From: CAJXZP01 sp963974475
Lineage (GTDB): Bacteria; Bacteroidota; Bacteroidia; Flavobacteriales_G; Salibacteraceae
Direction of reading: 5' to 3'
Assembly (NCBI GenBank): GCA_963974475.1
Contig: CAXBCR010000002.1
Span: 186,001 to 250,000 of the forward strand
DNA length: 64,000 nucleotides
Shown here: positions 8,907 to 17,834 of the stretch, one piece after another
Numbering within the stretch: position 1 is the stretch's first letter
Layout: each line of letters begins with the position of its first letter
Program-made: the position numbers and the translations under genes
The notes under the pieces: model-generated
The model's input: the letters and a program-made list of their open reading frames with translations, nothing else
Told to the model about the DNA's origin: nothing
Database searches by the model: none

Positions 8907-11900
8907 TTGGCAGGACAAAAGAAATTTGGGTTTTTTGCAGGAGTTTTTACACCATCCTTATTGACTATATTGGGTGTAATTATGTATATGCGGTTAGGTT
9001 GGGTAGTAGGTCATGCTGGCCTGACAGGTACTATCATAATTATTCTTATTGCGCATGTAATTTCTGTAGCTACTGGATTGAGTATTTCGTCTATAGCCAC
9101 AAACAAAAAAGTGGGAGCAGGAGGGGTATATTATGTGCTATCTCGTAGTCTTGGTTTACCCATGGGGGGGGCAATCGGATACACACTGTTTATTGCAACT
9201 TCCTTTAGCATTGCATTGTATTTAATTGGATTTGCCGAAAATTTTAATCCTGTTTTAGGAATGGGGTCCACCATTAATGATTTACGTGTTTCCGGAACGC
9301 TTGCCCTAATGGTGCTCACCGCGTTGGTGTATATTAGTACTGCCGTAGCTATTAAATCACAATACTTTATTTTAGGTGCAATTACGCTTTCTTTGATTGC
9401 TGTTTTTACTGGAAATACGGATATTGAAGTGGTGTCGAGTACAATAGGTTCACCTAGTACCGATGTGTCATTTGCCCTTTTGTTTGGTATATTTTTTCCA
9501 GCCGTTACTGGTTTTACTGCTGGAATTGCTATGAGTGGGGATTTGGAAAATCCAAAACGGGATATTCCAATTGGAACAATGTTGGCAGTAGGAGTTGGAT
9601 TGGTTATCTACATCGTGTTAGCTGTTTTTTTAAGCATAAACGTAAACGAAAGTCAGTTACAGAATAATTACAATGTACTGATGGATATCGCATTATTCGC
9701 GCCATTGGTTATTGCAGGAATTTGGGGGGCTACACTTTCCTCGGCTTTGGGTGGTTTGTTGGGAGGTCCAAGAATTTTTCAAGCAATGAGTGTAGATAAA
9801 ATCACCCCTTATGCGAAGTCTTTTGCAGCTGGTGTTGGTAAGTCTAATGAACCTAGAAACGCTTTAATATTAACTATACTACTAGCCGAGATAGGTGTAT
9901 TGATTGGTGAGTTAGATTCAATTGCTCGTCTAGTTTCTATGTTTTATTTATTGGCTTACAACTTCATTAACCTTTCATTTTTTTTAGAAAGTTGGGCTAA
10001 TAGTGATTTTTCACCCACCTTTAAAGTAAGTAAATGGGTAGGAGCTATTGGGTTTATTGCAACGTTTACGGTAATGTTTCAAATAGACCCTGTAGCAATG
10101 GTTTTGGCTTATATGGTTTTGTTTGGGCTGTATTTCTTTCTTAAAAGAAAGGAAATGAGTCTTACTTCTGGAGATATATGGGGAAGTGTTTGGTCATCTG
10201 TAATAAAGGCTGGACTTAAACGAATGGATGGATTAGAGGAAAACCAGCAGTATTGGAGGCCTAATATTCTATTGTTTTCGGGTGGAACCGAAAAAAGGCC
10301 CCATTTAATTGAGATATCACAAGATTTAGGCGGAAGATCAGGAATGATATCCAATTTTGATTTAATAGAAAGCCCCGATGCCAAGGTATTATTTCCTAAA
10401 AAGGATAAAGGAGTTAAGGTTACAGATATCCAAGAAGATGGAATATTTACGAGACGCCAGGAAGTTAAGGATATTTACAACGGGATAGAAACTATTGCAA
10501 GTATATATGGCTTTTCGGGAATTGAACCCAATACTGTTTTGATGGGATGGCCAAGAAAAACGAGTCAACCTAGTCAATTTGCTAATTTAACCCAGTCCTT
10601 AATTGATTTAGATTACAATGTTTTGTACATGGATTACGATGAAAATCGTGCATATGGAAAGTATGAAACCATTGATTTGTGGTGGCGAGGAATTAGCAAT
10701 AATGTGATTTTAACGATTCGGTTGGTAAAATTTATTCTATCCTCTCAACGATGGGGGAATGCCAATGTACGTGTGGTATTGGTTAATGAAGATAACACAG
10801 AAAGACGCCAAATCATAGATTCTATTCAGGACGTTTTAAATGAATTTAGGTTACAGGCGGAAATAAAAATTGTGAATAATGCCACCGAAAAATTATCAAT
10901 TTTTGAATTGATGAAACATTATTCCGGATCAACGGATTTAGTGTTTGTGGGTGTTCCAGATAAAATTTATGACCCTGAAACCTATGTCGCAAATACTAAT
11001 AATTTATTGAATAGTATTGGAACAACATTAATGGTTCGGGCTTCTTCTCAGTTTTCTGAAATACGGCTAGGATTTGATAAGGTTACTACCGAAAAGGTGG
11101 CAGAGGTTAAGCTACTGGAATTAGAGGATTTGGCTTTACCCTTTGATTCTCATTTGAATCTTCAGTTTAGTGGACTCGAGAAAAAGTTGCAAAGAGTGAA
11201 TAAGGATTTTACCGATGGAGTAATCTCGGTGGTAGGGGCTGTGTATGTTTCTGTTTTTGAGGCTTATCGTGAAATGTATGAGTCGTTTTTTGAAAGTATT
11301 GATTTCAAAAAAAACAACCAAAATTTCAAGAATTCGTATGGTATTTTAGCACAAAAAAACAAGGCTTTGTTAGATGAATCTGCTAAGGAGAAACTTGGGT
11401 ATTTGACCCATTTATTAGCTGAAGAAATAGAGCAATGGGTCCAAAGAAGAAAATCGGTATTCACTAAGGTGCCTTCTAGTGTGAAGCATTGGCTTAAAGA
11501 GGAAGATATAAGGACAGTTGCTACGGATTCTTGGGATGTTAAAGTGTTAAAATCTCAAAAAAGGATGGCATTTAAGGTGTTTGGTAAAACGGCTATTTCG
11601 GTAGATTGGCGGGATATGCTTCAATATTACGAAGAAACCACCAATCTTCAGAATATTAGAAAAATGCTTCATGAACTTGGAATGATAGAGGCATTAAATA
11701 CCAAGGCTTTAAGAGAAGGTACGGTAATCGAAATAGAGCGTTTGTTAGAATCCATTATGCAAGAACCTGAAAAACGCACGGTTTTTATTAATGAGGCAAA
11801 GAAAAAGGTACTTGCTGGTTTAGATCATCAAATTAGTACGATAAAACAAAAACCTGAACAATTATTAAGTGCGGCAAATTTCCGAGATCGAGAGTTAATT

Positions 11901-13982
11901 GAAAAAATAGCGGAGTTAACGGCAAGGATTGATGCCAATTGGATTATTGAAGAGTTGGAAGATGATTTGGATACGAATAAGGCCAATAAATTACGAAATG
12001 AAATTTCAGGTTATGCCCAATTCTGGAACAGAAACCATACTCTTTTTAGTGATTTGTTTCGAGCTTGGGTCACCACGACTGGTCTTCATATAGAGTTAGT
12101 CCTTTTGAAAGAAAAAGTTTCGAGAGATATTAGAGTGGGGGTGTTTGGTATGTTTAAAAGGGTATCCAAACAACTGGAAACCCTCATTATTGATACAAAT
12201 GGGGAAACCGATGTAACGCGAGCGAGTTTATTTGATGAAAACGAATTATTAAGCCATAATCCGACTGAGTTTTTGAATCAGATTCAAGAAGAGTTAAGAG
12301 ATAATATTGGTACATTGCCTGAAACTGTGGATTTAATCCAGGAGGATTCCATATTGAATTTTGAAGATTTCCAAGAGGACGAGGTGAATCATGTGGTTAT
12401 TGATTTACAAAAAATAGCGGATTATTATATTGAACTTGATTTTATCGAGCCTTTAAACCGAAGGGTTTCTCATTCTTACCAAGTCATAACAGGTAAAATT
12501 GAGGATATGGGGGCAAGGATCTCTTATGTTTCGGAATTAGCAGAAAGCAAATCAGAGGATGCCAAAGTGCAGATTGAGGAATTAAAGGAAAGGTTATCAG
12601 AAGACATAATAGGGTTAAATCTAATTATTGAGCAAACTGAAATTGAGTTTGAAAGTATGTTGGATAAGCAATTTATTGAACTTACCGATAAATTGAGTGT
12701 ATCTGAATTGCTATCTACTCGTACCAGTTTAAACCGATTTATCCATATTAAACAAGGTTATAAAGGGTTTAATGAAAAGGTACTTGAGGTAAGAAAGGTG
12801 GCAAGCAAATGGATTTCTAATTCAGTTTTTGAACTTCGAAAAAAGCAGCATCAATTGCGAATGGCAGAGTTTAATGATAGAAATAAAACGCTCGTTAACA
12901 AACGAAAGTTATTCAGAAATTTTGTTGAATCAAGTAAAGCCAATAGCGAGGTGTTGTTGAATTTACCTGCTTATTATCGTCATCTATTTTCCGGAAAGCA
13001 AGTGTTTAATAACCAAATGTCTATTAATAGAGACTTTGAAATGAAACAGGCTCTGGCTGTAATGGATGGGGACGAAACGGGGGCAGTATTAGTTATCAGT
13101 GAAGCTTTGGCTGGTAAATCGCATTTTGCGGAATCTTTATTGAAGAATTGTAACTCACCCAAAGTGGTTCGAATAGTTCCTCCTAGCCAAGGAATTTCAA
13201 CCAATAGTAGCTTATTGTCAGCGTTTCAAAAGGCCACTGAATTGGAGGGTAGTTTATTTAATATAATGAGCTCCTTGCCTGCGGGCACTGTGTTTAGTTT
13301 TAATAAACTTGAGCTGTGGTGGTTGCGGACACCAACGGGTGGAAGGTTTATTGATCAATTGGTTTGGTTAATTGAACGTTACGGGAATAAGCATCGTTTT
13401 GTTTTGACCATGAATTTATTTGCCTATGATTTGGTGAGGCAAATTACTGAGATAGATACGGTGATTTCAGCTACGATAATATTACCTCCAGCTAATGGAC
13501 GTGAATTGGCAGGGTTAATGTTGGAGCGTCATCATTTGTCTGGAGTGAAAGTTAAATTTAACTCAAAACCAGATAAGTTACCTTCGAAGCGGGAGGTTTC
13601 GAATCTGTTTGAAAAGTATGCTAATGGAGCGAACGGTAACATTGGAGTTGCAATGATGCGTTGGTTAGCTAGTATAGAAAAATATGAAGGAGAAACCGTT
13701 TTTGTTTCTGAGTATAAAGAAAGTTCGTTTCCGGGGTTGTTGCCTATTTCTTGGGCGACAATGCTTACACATTTGGTTTTACATGAAAAATTACACTTAA
13801 ATAATATGGTTGAAATTTTTCATCTTCAGGAAAAATCCACTATAAATAGTGTGGTAAAGGAACTGGTTTACACCAAAATGATAGTTGAAGGCGCTAAAAA
13901 CACTTTCAGCATAGAGCCATCTGTATTGAAAGCGGTGGTAGAGCAATTAAAGGAACAGAATTTTTTAAAAAAGTTTGAATGA
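8907..13982 (+). CDS. SLC12-type cation-chloride cotransporter-like permease fused to a degenerate P-loop ATPase module
   Basis: 1691 residues from a TTG start; an in-frame stop nine bases upstream leaves no other start before the first membrane helix. Residues 1-420 form an APC-fold permease with about 12 helices, opening KKFGFFAGVFTPSLLTILGV as in SLC12 proteins. About 445-720 match the cytosolic SLC12 C-terminus (WRPNILLFSGG, PNTVLMGWPRK, IDLWWRGISNNVILTIRLV). About 740-1370 are long charged helices, probably coiled coil. About 1385-1691 look like a STAND/AAA-type module: weak Walker A SEALAGKSH (G1403-K1404-S1405), a Walker-B-like VFSFNKLELWW with N where D is expected, and a winged-helix-like tail. 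Usual bacterial SLC12 homologues are about 700-900 residues, so the C-terminal half is the oddity. It overlaps the next gene by 4 nt. The ion specificity cannot be read from sequence. Confidence 0.85.
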   Translation: MAGQKKFGFFAGVFTPSLLTILGVIMYMRLGWVVGHAGLTGTIIIILIAHVISVATGLSISSIATNKKVGAGGVYYVLSRSLGLPMGGAIGYTLFIATSFSIALYLIGFAENFNPVLGMGSTINDLRVSGTLALMVLTALVYISTAVAIKSQYFILGAITLSLIAVFTGNTDIEVVSSTIGSPSTDVSFALLFGIFFPAVTGFTAGIAMSGDLENPKRDIPIGTMLAVGVGLVIYIVLAVFLSINVNESQLQNNYNVLMDIALFAPLVIAGIWGATLSSALGGLLGGPRIFQAMSVDKITPYAKSFAAGVGKSNEPRNALILTILLAEIGVLIGELDSIARLVSMFYLLAYNFINLSFFLESWANSDFSPTFKVSKWVGAIGFIATFTVMFQIDPVAMVLAYMVLFGLYFFLKRKEMSLTSGDIWGSVWSSVIKAGLKRMDGLEENQQYWRPNILLFSGGTEKRPHLIEISQDLGGRSGMISNFDLIESPDAKVLFPKKDKGVKVTDIQEDGIFTRRQEVKDIYNGIETIASIYGFSGIEPNTVLMGWPRKTSQPSQFANLTQSLIDLDYNVLYMDYDENRAYGKYETIDLWWRGISNNVILTIRLVKFILSSQRWGNANVRVVLVNEDNTERRQIIDSIQDVLNEFRLQAEIKIVNNATEKLSIFELMKHYSGSTDLVFVGVPDKIYDPETYVANTNNLLNSIGTTLMVRASSQFSEIRLGFDKVTTEKVAEVKLLELEDLALPFDSHLNLQFSGLEKKLQRVNKDFTDGVISVVGAVYVSVFEAYREMYESFFESIDFKKNNQNFKNSYGILAQKNKALLDESAKEKLGYLTHLLAEEIEQWVQRRKSVFTKVPSSVKHWLKEEDIRTVATDSWDVKVLKSQKRMAFKVFGKTAISVDWRDMLQYYEETTNLQNIRKMLHELGMIEALNTKALREGTVIEIERLLESIMQEPEKRTVFINEAKKKVLAGLDHQISTIKQKPEQLLSAANFRDRELIEKIAELTARIDANWIIEELEDDLDTNKANKLRNEISGYAQFWNRNHTLFSDLFRAWVTTTGLHIELVLLKEKVSRDIRVGVFGMFKRVSKQLETLIIDTNGETDVTRASLFDENELLSHNPTEFLNQIQEELRDNIGTLPETVDLIQEDSILNFEDFQEDEVNHVVIDLQKIADYYIELDFIEPLNRRVSHSYQVITGKIEDMGARISYVSELAESKSEDAKVQIEELKERLSEDIIGLNLIIEQTEIEFESMLDKQFIELTDKLSVSELLSTRTSLNRFIHIKQGYKGFNEKVLEVRKVASKWISNSVFELRKKQHQLRMAEFNDRNKTLVNKRKLFRNFVESSKANSEVLLNLPAYYRHLFSGKQVFNNQMSINRDFEMKQALAVMDGDETGAVLVISEALAGKSHFAESLLKNCNSPKVVRIVPPSQGISTNSSLLSAFQKATELEGSLFNIMSSLPAGTVFSFNKLELWWLRTPTGGRFIDQLVWLIERYGNKHRFVLTMNLFAYDLVRQITEIDTVISATIILPPANGRELAGLMLERHHLSGVKVKFNSKPDKLPSKREVSNLFEKYANGANGNIGVAMMRWLASIEKYEGETVFVSEYKESSFPGLLPISWATMLTHLVLHEKLHLNNMVEIFHLQEKSTINSVVKELVYTKMIVEGAKNTFSIEPSVLKAVVEQLKEQNFLKKFE

Positions 13983-14728
13983 TTGATTCAGGTAACATAT
14001 CTATTTCCGAGCTACCGCTACAAGCTTTATTGTTGGTGGGATTAGTAATTTTAGGGACTTTTTTTACCATGCAATTGAGTAAACGTTATTTGTTTATGCT
14101 GGTAAAATCGGAGGTGTGGCATCAACGCATTGAATCCTCCAGGCCAAGAATTGAAATGGGAGTATGGGTCATCATTTCTTTTTTGTTATTGGTGTTTATG
14201 CTTAATATTAGTTTCTTGGTAACGCTTATTCTTATAGTGGTTGTTATTGTGGTTGGAGGCCGATATTGGAGGGATGTGGTTAATGGTATTGTCATAAAAT
14301 TTGAGAACAGAATTGCGCAAGGTGATTTTTTGTCTTCTCATGAGTATTCTGGTGTTATAGTTGAATTGGCGGTGCGCGGTCTTCAAATTCGATTAGCGGG
14401 AGGTGATATTGCATTTATTGCCTATCGCAATTTGAGTGATTATCAGGTTCGTAAATTAGAACGCGATTTAAAAGGTGAGTTATGCTCAGTAACCGTTAAG
14501 TTTAAGCCTAAAAATTCGGTTGAGTCTGCTATAAAAACTCTACGGAAAGAGGCGATGGTTATTCCTTATACGTTATTGACTGAGCAGGCAAAAGTGGAGG
14601 TGGTTGAATTGGATGAATCCGGAGTATTGTTACGGGTTTTATTGCATACGCAAAGTGCTGAAAGTGCCAAATTGGTGGAAATGGCCTTGAAATCAGCGTT
14701 GAGTGCCCAAAATTTATTGTCGGAATAA
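13979..14728 (+). CDS. Small MscS-like mechanosensitive-channel-type protein
   Basis: 249 residues; the ATG shares ATGA with the stop of the transporter, so the two are translationally coupled. Three hydrophobic helices (about 14-34, 57-70, 72-90) are followed by a beta-rich segment with the MscS-like order GRYWRDVVNGIVIKFENRIAQGDF and a later alpha/beta region. The usual glycine/alanine pore-helix pattern of MscS is poorly kept, so channel function is uncertain. The coupling suggests that it works with the cotransporter, perhaps in ion or turgor balance. That role is inferred from position. Confidence 0.7.
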   Translation: MIDSGNISISELPLQALLLVGLVILGTFFTMQLSKRYLFMLVKSEVWHQRIESSRPRIEMGVWVIISFLLLVFMLNISFLVTLILIVVVIVVGGRYWRDVVNGIVIKFENRIAQGDFLSSHEYSGVIVELAVRGLQIRLAGGDIAFIAYRNLSDYQVRKLERDLKGELCSVTVKFKPKNSVESAIKTLRKEAMVIPYTLLTEQAKVEVVELDESGVLLRVLLHTQSAESAKLVEMALKSALSAQNLLSE

Positions 14729-14757
14729 ATTCGCTTTAAAAAGTAAAAATTTCGTTA

Positions 14758-15267
14758 ATGAGTGAGATTAACGAAATAAAATACGTACCTTTGGGTAAAG
14801 TTAGAGGTATGGTATATGATGATTTTATAAAATCTGGAGATGTAAATGAGCCAGCTGTGGCCTATCTCCCAAAAATCGATTGGCAATCACAATCCCTAGA
14901 TAACCAAACGCTTATTGGTATTACCCGAGAAGGTATATCTGCAAATCAATTAGAAAAATTACGTTTAAGTACCGGGTTAGAGGTTCAAGAATTAGCTCCT
15001 ATATTACAGGTTACCACCCGTACCCTCCAAAACAAAAAAAACAATGATAAATTTGGTGTTGCTGTTTCGGAAAAGGCGCTTGAATTATCTCAGTTGTATT
15101 TACAAGGGTATGTTGTTTTTGGTTCTCAAGATCGCTTTAAATCATGGATGCGCTCCAATGTTTTAGCGCTTAATAATAATACCCCTTTAAGTTATTTAGA
15201 TACCCAATTTGGCTTCAGTCTCGTACACCAAATAATGGGGCGAATTGCCCATGGTGTTTTTTCTTAA
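14758..15267 (+). CDS. Xre/MbcA/ParS-family antitoxin (DUF2384)
   Basis: 169 residues. The central part (about 60-110) is an HTH-like region (GLEVQELAPILQVTTRTLQNKK), and the C-terminal part (about 110-169) is the toxin-binding DUF2384 domain (FGSQDRFKSWMRSNVLALNN, PLSYLDTQFGFSLVHQIMGRIAHGV). This is the antitoxin of RES-Xre modules, which neutralises the downstream toxin and normally represses its own promoter. It lies 39 bases upstream of the RES gene. The antitoxin-first order and length are typical. Confidence 0.9.
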   Translation: MSEINEIKYVPLGKVRGMVYDDFIKSGDVNEPAVAYLPKIDWQSQSLDNQTLIGITREGISANQLEKLRLSTGLEVQELAPILQVTTRTLQNKKNNDKFGVAVSEKALELSQLYLQGYVVFGSQDRFKSWMRSNVLALNNNTPLSYLDTQFGFSLVHQIMGRIAHGVFS

Positions 15268-15306
15268 AATGTTCTTACTCATGAAGAATGGTTTGGAGGA
15301 AAAAAT

Positions 15307-15765
15307 ATGAAGATTTACCGCTTAGCGAAGGAAGAGTATATAAGTGACTTTTCGGGGGAAGGGGCTCGCCTGTATGGAGGTAGATGGAATTTGAAAGGAA
15401 CACCTTGTTTTTATGCGGCAGAAAATGCTGCCATGTGTTTATTGGAATTTGTAGTACAATATAACAAAGAAGCCTTACCACATGATGCGGTTATGGCCGA
15501 AATAGAATTACCAGATAATTTGAAAATAACGGAATTAACACCCGATGAATTACCTCTTAATTGGGATAAGGTAGGGGAAAATTACGCCACCCAAAGATTT
15601 GGTTCTGAGTTTTTTAGAAATTTTCACAACATAGGGTTTAAGGTACCTTCTGTGGTTACTCCATTTGGATATAACTATATACTAAATCCCCACCACAAAG
15701 ATTTCAAAAAACTAAAATTAGTAGGGCAGAAGCCTTTTATTTTGGATGAACGAATCAAAGATTAA
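15307..15765 (+). CDS. RES-domain toxin (NAD+-degrading)
   Basis: 152 residues, a full-length RES domain. The family is named for conserved R, E and S; visible candidates are R21 (GARLYGGRWN), E47 (CLLEFVVQ) and S115 (VPSVVTPFGYNYILNP). Characterised RES toxins deplete NAD+ by hydrolysis or phosphorolysis. A strong GGAGGA Shine-Dalgarno lies six bases before the ATG, which is unusual in this window. The preceding Xre/DUF2384 gene is its antitoxin. The module looks intact and may have arrived horizontally. Confidence 0.92.
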   Translation: MKIYRLAKEEYISDFSGEGARLYGGRWNLKGTPCFYAAENAAMCLLEFVVQYNKEALPHDAVMAEIELPDNLKITELTPDELPLNWDKVGENYATQRFGSEFFRNFHNIGFKVPSVVTPFGYNYILNPHHKDFKKLKLVGQKPFILDERIKD

Positions 15766-15767
15766 GT

Positions 15768-16817
15768 TTATAACTCGTTGTTATAGTATATTTTATAGAA
15801 GCTCATGTCTTTTTCATGATCATACCCTTTTTCAATAAATCTGTCGATGGAATCCGGATTATTTACACCAATTTTTATTTGAATATTGGTGTCTAATTTG
15901 ATTTCATTCTTTATTGATTTCTTTTGTTTTTCAACTACCGGCATCGAAACAGTAAACGCATCTGGAATGGCAACGCTGTTTTGGGTTTCGTACATGGATT
16001 TGTATTGATCAAACTCTTGTTTCTTCTCTTCGTTGTCTAAAACGAATTCTTTAAAGTCTTCTAAATCTACGTTATCGTTCCGTTCAAGGTACTTTATAGA
16101 TTTGTTCATAAACTCTATTTCATCTGTTTTACTTTCGGTTGCCTGCACTACTTCTTTGGCAAAGTCTTTACATAGGTTTACATATTCTTTGGTATGAAAA
16201 ACCTCATCTTGAATAGGGCTGATTCCTAAAAATTCGTGCAACCAATATTCAGTGTCGTAATTATTGCTATCTACTTGGCAAACCCTAAATCCATCTTCTT
16301 GTTCAATATTGAAAATGAAGCAGCCTTTATCTAACTTCTTAATGTCAATACCTTGTTTTTCTTTTACCTCCAGGTTTGCATTGTCTTGTCCAACTTGTAA
16401 AAACGAAGTTTTGTTTTCTGATTTAAAAATACCAATGGCATCTACCATTTTGTCTTGGTAAAGGATGTCTGAAAAATGTGCCACAAATAAATCACCTGTT
16501 TTAATATGCGGATGTTGACTCTGCTCGTGGAGATGTTGAAGAATTTTAACTGAATTTATGTAAAGGGAGGTTGGATTTTGAAAGATTTCTTTACTAATTC
16601 CATTTAATTCATTGTAATTCAAATCAATTTCATGAGCAAATTGGTTTGAATCTTGGATTTTCATAAAAGGCTTAATAAAGTAATCAAGCATCATTAAGCT
16701 TAGACCTTCGGTTAACGGAAAGGAAGATTCGGAAATGAAGAAGTCTTCTTCGTTGTGTTTATTACCTACGCGGTGAATTACTAGTTCGTTGATTAAAACG
16801 GTAGAAAAGTCTAACAT
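15768..16817 (-). CDS. Nucleoid-associated protein, YejK/NdpA (37 kDa) family
   Basis: 349 residues, full length for the NA37 family. Supporting features are the opening LINELVIHRVGNKHNEE, the glycine-free acidic middle, and the segment GDLFVAHFSDILYQDKMVDAIGIFKSENK that is typical of the family. The E. coli member binds DNA as part of the nucleoid; the role in Bacteroidota is untested. The gene ends 2 bases after the RES toxin in convergent orientation, so this stop marks the boundary of the toxin-antitoxin insertion. Confidence 0.85.
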   Translation of the reverse strand: MLDFSTVLINELVIHRVGNKHNEEDFFISESSFPLTEGLSLMMLDYFIKPFMKIQDSNQFAHEIDLNYNELNGISKEIFQNPTSLYINSVKILQHLHEQSQHPHIKTGDLFVAHFSDILYQDKMVDAIGIFKSENKTSFLQVGQDNANLEVKEKQGIDIKKLDKGCFIFNIEQEDGFRVCQVDSNNYDTEYWLHEFLGISPIQDEVFHTKEYVNLCKDFAKEVVQATESKTDEIEFMNKSIKYLERNDNVDLEDFKEFVLDNEEKKQEFDQYKSMYETQNSVAIPDAFTVSMPVVEKQKKSIKNEIKLDTNIQIKIGVNNPDSIDRFIEKGYDHEKDMSFYKIYYNNEL

Positions 16818-16850
16818 ATTTTTAATATTTTCAAAGCGTCAAATTTAAGC

Positions 16851-17834
16851 TTATTGGTTATGGGTTTGCATAAAGTTAGTAACTAAATATACCCAATTTG
16901 CTTCCTCATGGGTGAGAATGGATTCATGTCCTGATTTACTGAAAGTTGCTAATTCTTTGGGGCCTTTTAAGTTTTTGTACATAGATTTGGAATCTTCATA
17001 TGATACTTGGGTATCCAACATTCCGTGAATGACCAGGGTAGGGCAAGTTACTTTTTTTGCATCCGAAATCGATTTAAAATCAAGTGCCTTGAAATTATTA
17101 AGAGCACCTACCCAAAAAGTAAGTAGGTAAGAAGTTATAAAATTGGACCGTACCATTGGACTCATTTTGTTTTGAAGGGCATTGTGTAAACTAGGAAATG
17201 AAGATTGAATTATTATTCCATCCGGTTTAGCATGTAAAGAACCTACCGATTTTAAAATAGCCGCAGCTCCCATAGAAACACCATATAAAAACACCTTTTT
17301 TTGAGGGTAATTATTGCGGCACCAAGTGAGTGTATTAGCTACATCGGTTGCTTCATAATACCCAAAGCTACATTGGTTTCCATCAGAACCTCCAGAGGCT
17401 CTTAAATCGGTGAGAACTACGGTGTAACCCATTCTATAAAAGGCCTGTGCTTCTTTCCATAAGGATGACTTTGATGAATTATAGCCGTGAAATAAAGCAA
17501 CCACCCCTTTTGAGGGCTCCATATCAAAACGCCAAATTTCAAGGTTAATTTCTCCATGAATTGTATCTACCTCTACAAAATCTAAATCGACCGAATCATT
17601 AATGGATTTAGGAATTGAAACCCCAATAAAAGTGGTTTTGGTTTTGTTCCAAAAAGTGTTTTCTGAATTCAGTTGACCGCTTGCGACAGGGGAGGTGACG
17701 AAGTGGGTAAAATTCCAAGCTTGGCCAGCAATAAATATATTTAATCCTAAAAAGGAAAGAATAAATAAGAGAATCAGTGCATAAAATTGTTTCCCAATTC
17801 TTGGTTTTATTTTTAAATTTTTTTCCGACTCCAT
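16851..17834 (-). CDS. Alpha/beta hydrolase, membrane-anchored
   Basis: 327 residues. An N-terminal membrane helix (about 14-36) anchors an alpha/beta-hydrolase fold. Visible motifs are the oxyanion-hole strand ALFHGYNSS, the nucleophile elbow GVSMGA near residue 185, an aspartate in IHGMLDTQV and a histidine in SGHESIL. The arrangement resembles the BEM46/ABHD13-type serine hydrolases; the substrate is unknown. It overlaps the upstream aldehyde dehydrogenase gene by 22 nt, so they are probably cotranscribed. Confidence 0.85.
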   Translation of the reverse strand: MESEKNLKIKPRIGKQFYALILLFILSFLGLNIFIAGQAWNFTHFVTSPVASGQLNSENTFWNKTKTTFIGVSIPKSINDSVDLDFVEVDTIHGEINLEIWRFDMEPSKGVVALFHGYNSSKSSLWKEAQAFYRMGYTVVLTDLRASGGSDGNQCSFGYYEATDVANTLTWCRNNYPQKKVFLYGVSMGAAAILKSVGSLHAKPDGIIIQSSFPSLHNALQNKMSPMVRSNFITSYLLTFWVGALNNFKALDFKSISDAKKVTCPTLVIHGMLDTQVSYEDSKSMYKNLKGPKELATFSKSGHESILTHEEANWVYLVTNFMQTHNQ

